Shown piece after piece: positions 43,595-56,930 of a stretch of 64,000 bases of DNA. The notes under the pieces are model-generated. The model did no database searches and was not told the origin of the DNA. It saw only the letters and a list, made by a program, of their open reading frames with translations. Both the position numbers and the translations under genes were made by a program. This DNA is from Berghia stephanieae (taxonomy: Eukaryota; Mollusca; Gastropoda; Nudibranchia; Aeolidiidae), in assembly GCA_034508935.3 (NCBI GenBank), contig CM067443.1, positions 4,871,472 through 4,935,471 on the forward strand. The letters are read 5' to 3'. Positions within the stretch are counted from its first letter, which is position 1. Every line of letters begins with the position of its first letter.

Positions 43595-44121
43595 CTCCCA
43601 TAGTGGGCAGGGAGGTACATGCTGTGTCTTCTATCCCCCTGTACCCGTTTTCCAATTGTTTCCTGTCATTGTCTTGGAATGAGATTACTTAGTTTTGTCC
43701 TGACCCCGGCCGGGGTTCCTTGGCTGTGAGGGAAACAGTCGAATGTATAGTTATAGTTTTGGGAGATGATATTTTTTTCCTTGTAAATCATCTCTCTGTT
43801 ATGCATTGTATTATGTTTAGTTTACATATTATATTATATGATTTGTAAACATTTGAGTGTATTCCTCTTAGTTGGGACCTGTGCTTGTGTCTGGATGAGA
43901 CTTTTAGGTGATCTCAAACCAAGTACTTTGACGGTGTGCTCTTGGAATCTACATCTGTTCCCTATTTGAACCAATTCCCCTTTGTCTCACCTTTTCTTTT
44001 GTGCTTTAATTGTAATTCTAGAACTTTTTACTATCCCATTTTCTTCCTTTTTACTGGCGCTGATATAACCTTAATGTGTTGCAAGCGCCGTAAAACCCTT
44101 AAAAACATTAAAAACAAAACA
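43595..44121 (+). mobile_element. ~527-bp retroposon (family A), full-length
   Basis: Exact 13-bp direct repeats ttagagctggtga at 43582-43594 and 44122-44134. It starts ctcccatagtgggcagggag and ends gccgtaaaacccttaaaaac, attaaaaacaaaaca. It is very similar over its length to the copy at 39046. Confidence 0.92.
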
Positions 44122-44134
44122 TTAGAGCTGGTGA

Positions 44135-45286
44135 TGTTTGAGTTATTGCTCGTGGATTTGGAGTAAGTAGTTTGTGCTTTTTTTTCTTTCTTTCATATTC
44201 TTCCCTCAATGACACAATCTTACAGTATTGAGTGTCTCGCCTTGATTACACTGTACGGGACAAATGTAACATTCTATCACCCTGTAATTTACCTACTACA
44301 TCTATTTTTTTTTTTAATGTAGTTTGTAAGATTTTATTTCTATCTTAATTATTTTTTTCACTACAGTTTTCATGTTAGACAAATATTTAATAGAATAAAT
44401 AAGTAAAAAATATGTTAAATCTAAGTAAATAAATGAATAAGTTTTTAAAATATGCTTGTGTATCGTTGCTTTGTATTGGACATGTGTTGCATTCGTGAAA
44501 TGTATTGCGATTTGAATTCACCATACCTACATCTATTTTACTCTATAATATTTTTAAAATTAAATTTTCGAAGTTTTATGAAACAAATTAGAAATGTAGT
44601 GATTTTGTTGAATTGATCTAAGCCTGAATAGTTGAGTATGCAGGGAAATAGTGTTAGCAGTGGTAATACGAGATGTTTTCTATTTGTTCTTTTTTTTTTT
44701 TTTAAATATAGAAACGAGTGTGTGAGTAATCTTGGTGATGAATATTAATTTTGTGTTTGGTCTTAATGTTATGTTTTACTTGAAATTGGAGAAAATTGAA
44801 TGAATATTAAGAGAGAGTGAGAGAGAGGAGAGGAGGAAAGGAAGATGAAAGAGAGAGAGAGAGAGAGAGGTGGGGGGGGGGGGGGGTGTAACGGAACGAT
44901 TCGAGCTCCCACTCTTGTTCAGTCGTCAACAAAAATAGCGCATGAGAGTATAGGTATTCTAACTGGATTTATAAATGGATGGTCAAAGTTGACAAGTGTC
45001 TTTTTATTTATTTATTTTTTTAAAGAGTGACTATGTTTGTGACAATAATTATTGTATGAAAGTGCGAAAATTCCTTCCTAATTCCTAGACACACATGGGT
45101 GCTTTCATTACTCCTCAGCTATTTGATGTATGAATAAAAATTACTATTCAAATAACCATAACAAGAATTATAATAACAATATCATTTATCCCTTGTTCTT
45201 GTTCTCATAAATCCTTGAAATAAAAATGTTTTAAAAAATCATTATGAAACCATCAAATGATCTTGATTGTTTTGTTTATACATATT

Positions 45287-45288
<2 letters not shown>
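44135..45288. other. Intergenic stretch with AG and G runs
   Basis: AT-rich, with an AG-rich patch at 44811-44870 followed by a G run to 44886, and T runs near 44690. No gene was recognised. Confidence 0.55.

Positions 45289-45346
<58 letters not shown>
45289..45346. repeat. CT microsatellite
   Basis: Nearly pure (CT)n of about 58 bp next to a C run at 45370-45381. It directly precedes a family-A copy. Confidence 0.97.
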
Positions 45347-45348
<2 letters not shown>

Positions 45349-45387
45349 TCTCACCCTCTATCTCATTTCCCCCCCCCCCCCTTCTCC

Positions 45388-46512
<1,125 letters not shown>

Positions 46513-46514
46513 TC

Positions 46515-46640
46515 CTCTAATCCCTCCATATCTTTTTTTCCAGATTGCATTTTATTTTGGAATTAGATTGCCTTATTTTGTCCTGGCCCTGGTTGGAGTC
46601 CTTGGTTGTGAGGGAAACAGTCATGTTTAGAATCTATAGC
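46515..46640 (+). repeat. Retroposon (family A) fragment
   Basis: ttttggaattagattgcctt and tcctggccctggttggagtc, then gtgagggaaacagtcat, match the middle of family A. Neither end is present. Confidence 0.7.
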
Positions 46641-46769
46641 TTTCTGCTTTGTCTGACACTGTTACATGCACACCTTTTCGGATGTCTCCGCCCTCGACCT
46701 ATCCTGTTCAACGTTGTGTATTTTGATGCGGTTCATAGCGGAAACGCAAACGAACTCTTCCCAATTATT

Positions 46770-47010
46770 GGATAACCTCTATGATGAAATGCTAGCACGT
46801 CTGACCGATAATCAGGAAGTCTGAGGTTCAATCCCTAGTCGAGGCAGGCTGCTTTTTTGGGATGTTTTTTTTTTTTCTTGTATTTTTGGGATGCTTCTTT
46901 CTTGTATTTTTCGTTCTTGCTTTGTAACCGCCTTGGTGTGATGGTAGCTCAACTGACCGGTAAACAGGAGTTCTGAGGTTCTATCCCCAGGCAGGCTGAT
47001 TTATTTATTT
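46770..47010 (+). repeat. Two tRNA-like SINE heads
   Basis: 46780-46855 contains gaccgataatcaggaagtct and a B-box ggttcaatccc; 46930-46995 contains gatggtagctcaactgaccg and B-box-like ggttctatccc. Both are followed by caggcaggctg-type sequence and T-rich runs, so they are two copies of one SINE-like unit in a row rather than tRNA genes. Confidence 0.6.
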
Positions 47011-47164
47011 ATTTAATTTTTATTTTTGTTTCGGGTGGGGGGGGGGGGGAGCTGATTATTCCTTGTATTTTTCTGTTTGCTTTGTCTGGCACTGGCACCT
47101 TTCCAGAGCTTTGCTTTTAATGAGAATACACCATTGACCTTGTATCCTAACTTAACGCTGCTGT

Positions 47165-47221
47165 CTGGGTAGGTTCCTACCTCCCATAGTGGGCAGGGAG
47201 GTACTTAATGTGTCTTCTATA
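47165..47221 (+). repeat. Retroposon (family A) 5' fragment
   Basis: ctgggtaggttcctacctcc, then catagtgggcagggaggtac, ends abruptly at tcttctata. Only the head of the family is present. Confidence 0.75.
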
Positions 47222-47224
47222 TGT

Positions 47225-47910
47225 GTCAGGGCACGCTATTAACGACTAGGAACTCATTTTACACCTGAGTAAAGCGAGAGAATGAAAGTAAAGAGACTTT
47301 TCCAAGTACTCAACTATGCGCCACAAACAGCGGGATTTTTCTGATCCGAAGGCTAGTGCCATTACAAGACCACATAATATCTCTGCACAATACAAGTTCC
47401 ATCTACCCAAATCGACATCTTATACTAATAGACACGCGTAGACCAACATAATCATTTCATGACCTATTTTCCCTCAGTAATCATCTTATTGAAAATAACA
47501 AATGAGATTTAAAAAAAAAACAAATAAATAAATTTAAAAATTGAGCTTTTATATAACGCAATATCCACTAAATGTGCTCAAAGCGCTTTACAAAGGGTCC
47601 CTGACCAACAGCAACACTTAACATTAAACGAGACATGAGGCCTGTTAGGCGATATCACATTTTTTTCGGATAGAGACAACGCTGTTAACGGCTAGGTACT
47701 CATTTTACACCTGAGTACGGTGAGAGAATGTGAGTAAAGAGCCTTTTCCAAGGACTAAACTATGCGCCGAGCGAGGCTCGAATCCAGGAAATTCCGATCC
47801 GAAAGCGAATGTCATACAACAAGACACATTGCCGCACATGTAGACCAACGTAATCATTTCATGACCTACTTTCTCTCAGTAATCATCTTATTGAAAATAA
47901 CAAATGAGAT
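47225..47910 (-). repeat. Duplicated block: two SINE S3 copies each with the same 71-bp flank
   Basis: A partial S3 copy (47235-47380) and a nearly complete one (47540-47835) are each followed by the same flank, gtagaccaacataatcattt through ataacaaatgagat (47438-47508 and 47841-47910, a few differences). A tandem duplication of one SINE-plus-flank unit followed by deletion in the first copy explains it best. The S3 tail end aaatgtgctcaaagcgcttt is on the left of the second copy. Confidence 0.75.
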
Positions 47911-48033
47911 CGAGGCTAACACGCGATATTTTGTCACATAAAAATCTTAACAAGCGTGTATGAATGGAGCCAGACAAATCAACAAAGAAAAATACAAGAA
48001 GAAAATAACATCCCAAAAAATCAATCTACCTCA

Positions 48034-48278
48034 ATAGGGAATGAGATTAGCGGAAGAGTAGCGTCCCTTGATTGGACGTCACCCATAGTCTGTGACGTCA
48101 CCGGCGGAAAAGTTATTAGAGAGAGAACGTCATGTTGGTTGTGCGCATGCGTCTCTCGTCCTCGCGCGCACAACCAACATGACGTTCTCTCTCTAATAAC
48201 TTTTCCGCCGGTGACGTCACAGACTATTGGTGACGTCCAATCAAGGGACGCTACTCTTCCGCTAATCTCATTCCCTAT
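48034..48278. repeat. 245-bp near-perfect foldback element
   Basis: Left arm 48034-48146 and right arm 48166-48278 (113 bp each) are reverse complements with about one mismatch, around a 19-bp CG-rich loop. The arms hold tgacgtca-like sites and gagagagaacgtcatgttgg. It is more GC-rich than its surroundings. It is probably a young palindromic MITE or foldback transposon. Confidence 0.95.
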
Positions 48279-48422
48279 CTACCTTCATTTAATAATTTGT
48301 CATGAATAGTTTTAATGTATCGCATCGGTCTATACGTTTTCGTTGTCGGCAAGTTTTATCTGAAAAGTGACGATGAATCGTTAGGGCGTCTATAAATTTT
48401 ATAATATCATTGTAAACCCACT

Positions 48423-48429
48423 TTTATTA

Positions 48430-48506
<77 letters not shown>
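48423..48506. repeat. TTA microsatellite, left half of LTR-element target
   Basis: (TTA)n that continues on the far side of the LTR element at 54840, showing that the element inserted into this repeat. Confidence 0.95.
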
Positions 48507-48507
<1 letters not shown>

Positions 48508-49212
48508 GTGGTGTAGCAAATACATATGTAAAGGCTTGTGATCTTATATAGCGATTTTTATTGCGTTGTTTAACAATCCAACTTACATTTTCACAAATTG
48601 CAACCAAACAAATTCTATGTCCAAAAATATTCAAATAAAAGATGGTGAGCACAAAAGGTTTAAAGTGTGCAGCTCATGGTCAAGTTGAATCCTACCCTTT
48701 TCCTCGAAACATCCTCTTTTATCCCTATCAAAATTTTACCCACAGTTCCATTGTTTCCACGCCCCCTTGCAGTTTTGGCAGTTCCCTGTCAGTCTATAAT
48801 CCAACCCCTAAGAGTAAGACCAAATCATAATCAAACCTGAAACGTCAATTCCTACATATTGGTGTTAAACCCCGCCTTTTATGATATAATATTACTTTTG
48901 GTAAACGTTAGTTCAGTACGCCCAAATAATCTGTACGCCAAATAATAAATTCCAACTATAATTTGATGCTATTATCCCCAATAACCAAGTAACACCGATC
49001 AAAGAAAGTAATTTTCTAGTACTCAATATAATGACCAATCCTTTAACTTTGGAACGTAAAACTGTCCTAGACTACTCACTATAATGACCAAGTTTAACTG
49101 ATATACAAGCACTGTGAACTCATTAAACTACTCACTATAATGACCAAGTTTAACTGATATACAAGCACTGTGAACTCATTAAACCCACTTGCTATAAGCT
49201 AACTCTCTTACA
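48507..49212 (-). repeat. LTR (3' LTR in element orientation)
   Basis: It carries an internal ~57-bp tandem duplication (unit actactcactataatgacca, at about 49071 and 49128), present also in the other LTR. Confidence 0.93.
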
Positions 49213-49894
49213 TACGCCCCTTTCTTAGAATTTAAATTGACTTTAAAACAATTTCAATTCAAAAAAATTACAGTGAGAGATTAAATATATATGTAATGTC
49301 CAACTAAAATGTAATAAATAAATGTTAAAATGATAATACTTATACCAGTTAAATATTTAAAAACTTTAAACTTTAAATTCAAAAACACCAAAGTTGATTA
49401 CAACATTCATATATATCAATTATAGGTTTTATAGTATTACAACATTGATAAATTCACAAACATCAAATTTGATTACAACATCTAAATAGATATATATATA
49501 TCGATTATAGATTATTTTTTTTCCTTTCAAATTACAACATCAACAGTAAGGTATCTATCATTTAAAAGTGATTAAAATTTAAATTTACCAACACGAAAGT
49601 TGATTAAACATTTATATATTTATCGATTATACTTTTTAAGGCATTACAACATTGACAGTAAGATATCAAGTAATTAAAAGTTCAAAGAAAAAATATCTTT
49701 TCACCTTAACTTCCATCTTCATAGCAATAAAAGTGTTTAATTCTCGTCATATCCCATCACACATAAATAGTATTGCGTGAAAAAGGATGGTTCAAATTCC
49801 ATTTGTGATATACTCACGTTGTCTTATTCAATCTCAAATTCAACTCTTCACGACATGGGTGATAATTTCAGCTTCCATGTATGTCTACTCATTT

Positions 49895-51300
49895 ACTGAC
49901 ATATCAAAACCAGTACCTTGTATATTCCCTTATATTGTATGATTCCATTTACTGACATATCAAAACCAGTACCTTGTATATTCCCTTATATTGTATGATT
50001 CCATTTAAACAACATTATTACATTAATTCCTACTTATAATATGTGGTACAAATAATGTATTATAGACATCTAAATCCATATACGAAGGATTACATTTCAA
50101 TTAGTAATAAAAAAAAATATTTAAAAAAATAAATCATAATAATAGCATTATCATCATTTTAAAATTCAAGTTGAAATTATTATCATTCATTGTTCATTGT
50201 TGATGTTTCAATTTTTTAAGCTTTTTAAGTCATCAGGGGGTAGTTTACAACTACAATGAAGTCAAATTGTTCTTTGTGATCATCTATCAGAGGTCACATT
50301 TCTCGGTAATCCGTTAGTGTTGAGAATGATCATCCTGTAAAAATTGTCAGTAATTGTTAATTAAGTCATTGTCTCCATTTAGAATGAGTTTTCATGTAAT
50401 GAAAAAAATATATCAACTATAAGAGTTGAGGTGATTGTATCTAGTCTACGTGTTGCATTGTTGTGTGTGTTGTGGTCACTGAATAGCCCAAGTGTCATAA
50501 ATTCACTTTAATTATTGTTAATTAATTAAAAACTTTTTCCTCTGTAAATGTCTTCGAATTATCACCATAATGTCTTCACATTCAAATATTTAGTGTTTAA
50601 TAAATAATCAGACATTAGTCTGTCCGACTTGTTCACATCACATATTTAGTGTTTAGTAAATAATCAGTCATTAGTCTGTCCGACTTATTCATATTTAGTA
50701 CAGTGTAAATAACTAAATAAGTAAAATCTAACACAGTATGTGATTGTGGGCTGTTACTAAAGTGACCAACTTTTGTAATTAGTGTGTTGTATTTGTTCGA
50801 GTCTTTTGAATTTGGACGAAAAAAGACTCTACAGGTAGCAAACGTATGCTTAACCTGTTGGGTTGTTTCTTGGTCTTGTGACGTCGCTGTAATCCATTCA
50901 TCTCCGGCATCTGGGTCGATTCTCCTCGTTGATATTTGTGGTTGTCTTGTGTATATGTTGAATCTCATTGTAGATGAAATTGTAAAAATTCAAGATTAAC
51001 TGTGTGCGAGATCTTGAATTTAAATGAAGTTTGACTTATCCAGCAAGTCAAAAGAAAGTTGTGAACTCAGCCATGTGTTGACACAGAGTTCGTGTGTAGT
51101 AGTCGACAGAGGTCGTGTATTGTAATTGTCTGTGTTTGTTGATCGAGTTTTGATGAGGTGGCATGTGAGTACACACCAGGTAGATGATGTAATCTGTAGA
51201 GTACCGGTGGGTGACGTGAGTCCAAACACCAGGTAGATTATGTAATCTTGCAGAGTTCCGGTGGGTGATGTGAGTCCACACACCAGGTAGATGATGTAAT
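49895..51300. repeat. Short tandem duplications in the LTR-element interior
   Basis: Three sets are visible: ttactgacatatcaaaacca units at about 49890 and 49948; tatttagtgtttaataaata units at about 50588 and 50644; and accaggtagatgatgtaatc units at about 51175, 51230 and 51282. They are part of a non-coding interior. Confidence 0.85.
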
Positions 51301-53630
51301 AATAACGTAGTCTAGTAGTGTATGTAGTAGGGTCGAATAAGGTCAACAATATTTTCGTTATTTGAACGCAGGTTGTTGAATATCATACGATAATGAATCC
51401 AAGGAAATTGCTCATGTGGCGTTTTGCGATAATTTTTCCTGCATTGTCTTATATACATATATAGCCTTTATCTTTACAATGATACTAAGGCAGGCTTTAT
51501 TATAATATTCAATGTTTATAAGTTGTAGATATGGGTGCTGCACACTTGTATATTAACATAAGTTTAAATTTGAATACGCTCACCACTGCACATGAAGGAA
51601 GTAATATTGTTCACAATTTGACATCATTTTGTACAAACAATCGTATCTTGAACGTTTATGTAATTATTGACGTCGTACATCGTTGGGTATTGTTGTCGTA
51701 GAAGTGAATACAAGTAATCCAATTGTTCAGTAAATAATGTAAATATAAAAAAGGTTCATGGAAGAAATCTGTGTTGATACAGATATTATTTTATGAATTC
51801 TGTCAAGTTTGTATAAGTTGAAAGGTACGATGTAATTGAGGTTGTTGTGTATTTGTAGTCTGTAGATTGTGTTGATTCTGGACGTATCAATGGCGTAGTC
51901 GAGATTGTTACTCCATTTTAATGTATTCGTGGATAGACCAAAGGGATTAGGACATTTCCCGACTCTGTTGTGGCTGTGTTTGAGTTGCCTCTGTCGTTGT
52001 CATCAGCGTTCCCGTTATGACTGATGGTTGCAAGTGTCCTCTTTCGTGATGACTGTATCATGTTTTAGTGCAAACACTACTTCTGCCTTTGATTAACTCG
52101 AATTATTCCCCTTAGAAAATCCCTAATTTAATGAAATATGATTTTGTTTATGTTATCGTAGCACTTCCTACCATTTCAACTGATTGCCGATTGATTACAC
52201 ACTTAAGATTTGACAATTGAACATAACTTCTTCTTCAACTCAGTTACACACTTTATGATATAAATGTTAAATTCAAACCACGCAGTAAATATTGATTACA
52301 ATTACAACAGCGAATCTATAGGAGAAAAATATGATAATCAAAATATTTGCAGAAACGATATACACTCTGGTCAATAAAAATTCAATGTTTCGCGCCTTTG
52401 CCCTCGGCTTATAAAAATATTCATATAACTCATTGCGACGTTATCTCGCGCCTCTTAATATAGCATTGATAATTGTGTGCGCTTTAACCACGCGCATCGT
52501 ATTTATAAAAATTATCCGCCTTCTGTATCATTTCATAATGTTAAACAATGCGCTTTAATCAAACGCAAAATAAAATATTCCCGAACGCCTCATTCCTGCG
52601 TCTCGTAATTTAAATCATGTGCACTTTAATCACCGCGTCTTACATCATTGCGCTTATTTCCCCAATATGCATTAACAGCATTTTACCATATGGGTTACTT
52701 ATAATTCGCTGATTCTTAACAAGTTAACCACTTGTGTCAAATATTATCAGCTCACATGACATGATAAAGCATTTTCAATATTTTGTTATTCTTCCGTAAT
52801 AACATTTTAACTCCCATTACAAGACATTAGTCTTTCATAATAATTAATACTCCGTCATTTTATTTGTTCTCCGACTTTAAACCAAAAGTCCGTTATTCCG
52901 TTATTATGAGAATATGTCTCCTTTTAAAAATCACGATGAAACGCGTTTCAAAACAAAACTAAACAAAACAACGATTGACTCATAGTGACTCAACTTAATT
53001 TTCGGTGATAAAATCAAAATGTCTCATGTAATCTATTATAACGCCATTTCTCATTACAAATATATAATTAGCTCTGTTGTCGATTACTTGGCTGCGTTAA
53101 CCACACATTTATTACCAAGAATACAAACAGATATAAAACTTTGCTCTTTGTCATGAACCCATGAATCTCAAAGAGTCAATATCAACTTACCAATTCATCC
53201 CTATTGACGGGAGAAAAATATAATCAATGATGTTGTAATATAACAATAAATACCATAAGACATTTTTCAATTATCAAAACTTATAATTTACGTGTTTTTA
53301 TTGCCATCATCTTCTTGAGTCATTTTGACATAAAATAAAACGTAACAACATTAAATAATGGACCAACTGTTTATGTAATTCCAACAGTAACATACAAAAA
53401 TTGAAATAAAAATCGACACATCTTTGTTACTGATATTAACAAAACATTGCCATTAACGGTACAAATTAATATTCGAAGATTTGTTCCGAAACGCCCGATT
53501 ATAAGTAAACGGATTTTCATTTATTTTGAAAAATAAAACGCACTAAAATATTCATTTAAATTCTGCAATTTTTCTTCATCTCTCCCTCTCCTCTTTTTAA
53601 ATATTTAAAATACATATAGCATCAATATGA

Positions 53631-53632
<2 letters not shown>

Positions 53633-53715
<83 letters not shown>
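53633..53715. repeat. ATT microsatellite inside the LTR element
   Basis: Pure (ATT)n of about 82 bp. Confidence 0.97.
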
Positions 53716-54132
53716 TTGCCGTTCTATAATATATTGCTTTTAGTTTTTAATATATTTCTTGTTCCATCTATGGTTCTTAATTTCAATATTATTTCGTTTA
53801 ATTTTTTTTTTAAATACCGTCTTTTATCGGAATTTTAGGAATCATCTATAATTTCAATAATTTTTTTCAACATTTCATTACAAAAAATTATACTACTTCA
53901 CCTTCAATATTGATATTCATTTTCTTTTCCAAATAAAAATATTTTCCTATCTGTTCACAATTTTCACTTCAAAATTCGAGTCTCACAAAAACTTCAATAG
54001 ATATTAACACCGCAACAATACACATTTCTTGTGTATCCATGGTTCGGAATAATAACATCTTTACATCCTGGTACCATGGCTCCAAAAAAAGATATATAAG
54101 AATCCTGGTCACGGCACCAAATTAGATACATA

Positions 54133-54837
54133 TGTGGTGTAGCAAATACATATGTAAAGGCTTGTGATCTTATATAGCGATTTTTATTGCGTTGTTTAAC
54201 AATCCAACTTACATTTTCACAAATTGCAACCAAACAAATTCTATGTCCAAAAATATTCAAATAAAAGATGGTGAGCACAAAAGGTTTAAAGTGTGCAGCT
54301 CATGGTCAAGTTGAATCCTACCCTTTTCCTCGAAACATCCTCTTTTATCCCTATCAAAATTTTACCCACAGTTCCATTGTTTCCACGCCCCCTTGCAGTT
54401 TTGGCAGTTCCCTGTCAGTCTATAATCCAACCCCTAAGAGTAAGACCAAATCATAATCAAACCTGAAACGTCAATTCCTACATATTGGTGTTAAACCCCG
54501 CCTTTTATGATATAATATTACTTTTGGTAAACGTTAGTTCAGTACGCCCAAATAATCTGTACGCCCAAATAATAAATTCCAACTATAATTTGATGCTATT
54601 ATCCCCAATAACCAAGTAACACCGATCAAAGAAAGTAATTTTCTAGTACTCAATATAATGACCAATCCTTTAACTTTGGAACGTAAAACTGTCCTAGACT
54701 ACTCACTATAATGACCAAGTTTAACTGATATACAAGCACTGTGAACTCATTAAACTACTCACTATAATGACCAAGTTTAACTGATATACAAGCACTGTGA
54801 ACTCATTAAACCCACTTGCTATAAGCTAACTCTCTTA

Positions 54838-54839
<2 letters not shown>
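54133..54839 (-). repeat. LTR (5' LTR in element orientation)
   Basis: Almost identical to 48507-49212 and including the same internal tandem duplication. Small open frames that appear in both LTRs are chance. Confidence 0.93.
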
Positions 54840-54893
<54 letters not shown>

Positions 54894-54899
54894 TATCAC

Positions 54900-54944
<45 letters not shown>

Positions 54945-54949
54945 TATTG

Positions 54950-55011
<62 letters not shown>

Positions 55012-55019
55012 CATTATTA

Positions 55020-55068
<49 letters not shown>

Positions 55069-55126
55069 GTATTAATATTATTATTATCATGATCATCATC
55101 ATCATCATCATCATCACCATCATCAC

Positions 55127-55183
<57 letters not shown>

Positions 55184-55184
55184 T
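54840..55184. repeat. Compound ATT/ATC microsatellite (~345 bp)
   Basis: Alternating (ATT)n and (ATC)n blocks. The left part is the continuation of the repeat at 48423. Met/Ile/Asn-rich open frames here are artefacts. Confidence 0.97.
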
Positions 55185-55194
55185 ACAAGTGGAG

Positions 55195-55310
55195 AACCCG
55201 CAATATTTGCGGAGAAATAAAGGCTATCAGCAACAAGCCGACGTGCACTTATTTTCAGGTCTGACAACCCAATTCCTTTTGGGCTCAAAATAATGGAAAT
55301 GGAGGTGTCA
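55195..55310. repeat. MITE (family M4) single arm
   Basis: cgacgtgcacttattttcag, then gtctgacaacccaatt and tgggctc, match one arm of the inverted-repeat element at 60125-60315. Confidence 0.7.
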
Positions 55311-55522
55311 TTTAATTAAATTATAATAATGGCTAAAGAGTATATTTTAAACGTTTTATTTTATTTTTATCGAATACAAGTAAAATATCCCATTTATCAA
55401 TCCATTTTGAAAAAGTATGTTTCTTATCTTAGTTTGTTTTCCCCCCTTTCTTTCTCTCAGTATTTCTTTTTCTATCTTCCTTCTTTAAAAAATCGAGGGA
55501 GAATGGCGGATTTTAAAAGCAT

Positions 55523-55741
55523 AATTGTGACCCGTCGTCTCAAAACGGTATTATGTCGGAATTAAATGTTAAACTGGTCAAAAATTTTAATTGTTGGCAT
55601 TAGCACCCTAAAATATGATATCCATTCTCCTCAATAAAACATATAAACTCAACACAAATCTGATATTTCTGGCTATAAATTCAATTTTCAATATCTTAAC
55701 CATCCCGACTTAATACTGTTTTGAGACGAAGTGTCACAATT
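55523..55741. repeat. TIR MITE (family M3)
   Basis: The ends aattgtgacccgtcgtctca and agacgaagtgtcacaatt are inverted, continuing through aaaacggtattatgtcgg and ccgacttaatactgttt for about 38 bp. It is 219 bp with no coding sequence. A relative is at 57581. Confidence 0.88.
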
Positions 55742-55956
55742 AATATGAGGCGAGATGCAAGTTAAATCGTCAAATGCGATTGAGTGAATGCATTTGCTGC
55801 CTTATTCAGGGCCTTGATAGGTGACAAAATCAAGGAAAGAAACGCAATGGACAGTCATATGCGTTCGGATGAAATGGTGTTTGTGATTTTCATTCACTCG
55901 TAGAAAGCACCAAGCCTGAGAAATGTTGTTAACAACTAAGTTGTCCTTATAATAGT

Positions 55957-56149
55957 ATAGAAAGAATGAAGTCGACGTCACTCGGGTCTTTGTTATTGTT
56001 TTTTGCCATCCACGTTTATGAGTAATTCTCACTAAACTGTATTAACCCGACTATAAGCGTTCATGGTTACACATAGTTTTGTGTGTTGGTCTGTTTTACT
56101 TCCGGATGGCAATGTTGTGAGTTTATTATCCAAACGCATACTATCTATT
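55957..56149 (+). repeat. TIR MITE (family M1)
   Basis: It contains gtctttgttattgttttttg, ccatccacgtttatgagtaa, actgtattaacccgactata, gtgtgttggtctg and ends acgcatactatctat. The left terminus is eroded. Confidence 0.85.
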
Positions 56150-56640
56150 GGACTCAACTAAGGGACACAATCAGTGATAAACGCATTCTCCTAATGGATT
56201 GAAAACGTGAAAACAATCGCCTGCCACTACCAAGAGACGTCACTAACAGAGAGCATATTGACCGCACATTAACTTTCCATCCTGCAGTCGAACAACTGAA
56301 GTGTGTAGTTGCAAGAGGGGAAGGCGAGGACATCGGGGTCAAGGGTGAATCACTGGCCACTATTTTTATGCTTGCCCCACTCGCCTGCTCTCGGTTCGAA
56401 ATGGTCAGAAAGTGGAAGGCGGTCGAGGCAAGGTTTAGGCAGGCAGGAAAAACGCTCATTGATTGCCATGGGCAAGACAAAGGGTCAACTAAGGGTCACC
56501 CCAATGTTCCACTGACCGTGTAGGTGACCGTTCGTTGAGTGAACCTACCGCCTCTCTGAATTATGTAAGGGCATTGTATTCCGAAAGATTTATTTGATAG
56601 CTACCAGCCTATTCCTAGTGAAATGATTTGCATTGCTGCC
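56150..56640. other. GC-richer unique stretch, no gene recognised
   Basis: Less AT-rich than its surroundings and with short open frames on both strands (about 56154-56515) that lack conserved motifs. It may be single-copy or an unrecognised repeat. Confidence 0.45.
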
Positions 56641-56651
56641 GCACAGCTATT

Positions 56652-56835
56652 CCACTGCACCCTGGCAAAACACGTATTTAAATCTTTAGCAAGAAAACTC
56701 TTCCTTCAGACGAGGTCCCAGGTTTGAGAGTTCTTGCTAAGATAAGGATCATTTTAATCGACATCGATATTTGAATAACGAGTTTTCTGACCAAGATTTT
56801 AAATACGTGTATTTTTTCCAGAGTACAGTAGATTG
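56652..56835. repeat. Palindromic MITE (family M2), diverged
   Basis: The outer ends ctggcaaaacacgtatttaa and aaatacgtgtattttttcca are inverted; inside are gcaagaaaactc and gagttttctgacc. Its left inner arm is shortened. Confidence 0.75.
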
Positions 56836-56930
56836 AAGGTTAAAGTTCTGAGATCCAAAGATCATTGAATGACCAACTGTACGAGAAAATCTAGAATTTA
56901 TTTTTGTTATTGAATTTTAATTGCGCTCTC

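Larger units (their letters stand above)
48507..54839 (-). mobile_element. Non-autonomous LTR element, BEL/Pao- or Ty3-like ends, young
   Basis: Two direct LTRs of 706-707 bp (48507-49212 and 54133-54839) start TG and end CA and differ by about one base, so the insertion is recent. The primer-binding-like stretch ttggtgccgtgaccagg lies just inside the right LTR on the minus strand (about 54104-54120), and a purine-rich tract aagaaaggggcgta on the same strand abuts the left LTR, so the element reads right to left. The flanks agree with a 4-bp TTAT duplication, though this cannot be proven inside a TTA repeat. The ~4.9-kb interior has no frame above ~110 residues and no recognisable gag or pol, as in large non-coding LTR derivatives. 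Family assignment from the ends only. Confidence 0.88.

Noticed and set aside
47956-48309. 117-residue frame
   Set aside because: It runs through both arms of the foldback element, which explains its open length and its mirrored residues.
48642-48830. 62-residue frame found identically at 54268-54456
   Set aside because: The identity is due to the two LTRs; there is no sign of coding selection or a known domain.
51160-51300. CRISPR- or satellite-like array in the LTR interior
   Set aside because: Only three imperfect units of ~55 bp; an ordinary tandem duplication.
50633-51349. Minus-strand frames of 77-111 residues in the LTR-element interior
   Set aside because: No gag, protease, RT or integrase motif, and part of the sequence is tandem duplication; treated as non-coding.
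56154-56515. Overlapping frames on both strands in a GC-richer patch
   Set aside because: No conserved motif, splice context or codon pattern was seen; GC-richer sequence has fewer chance stops.
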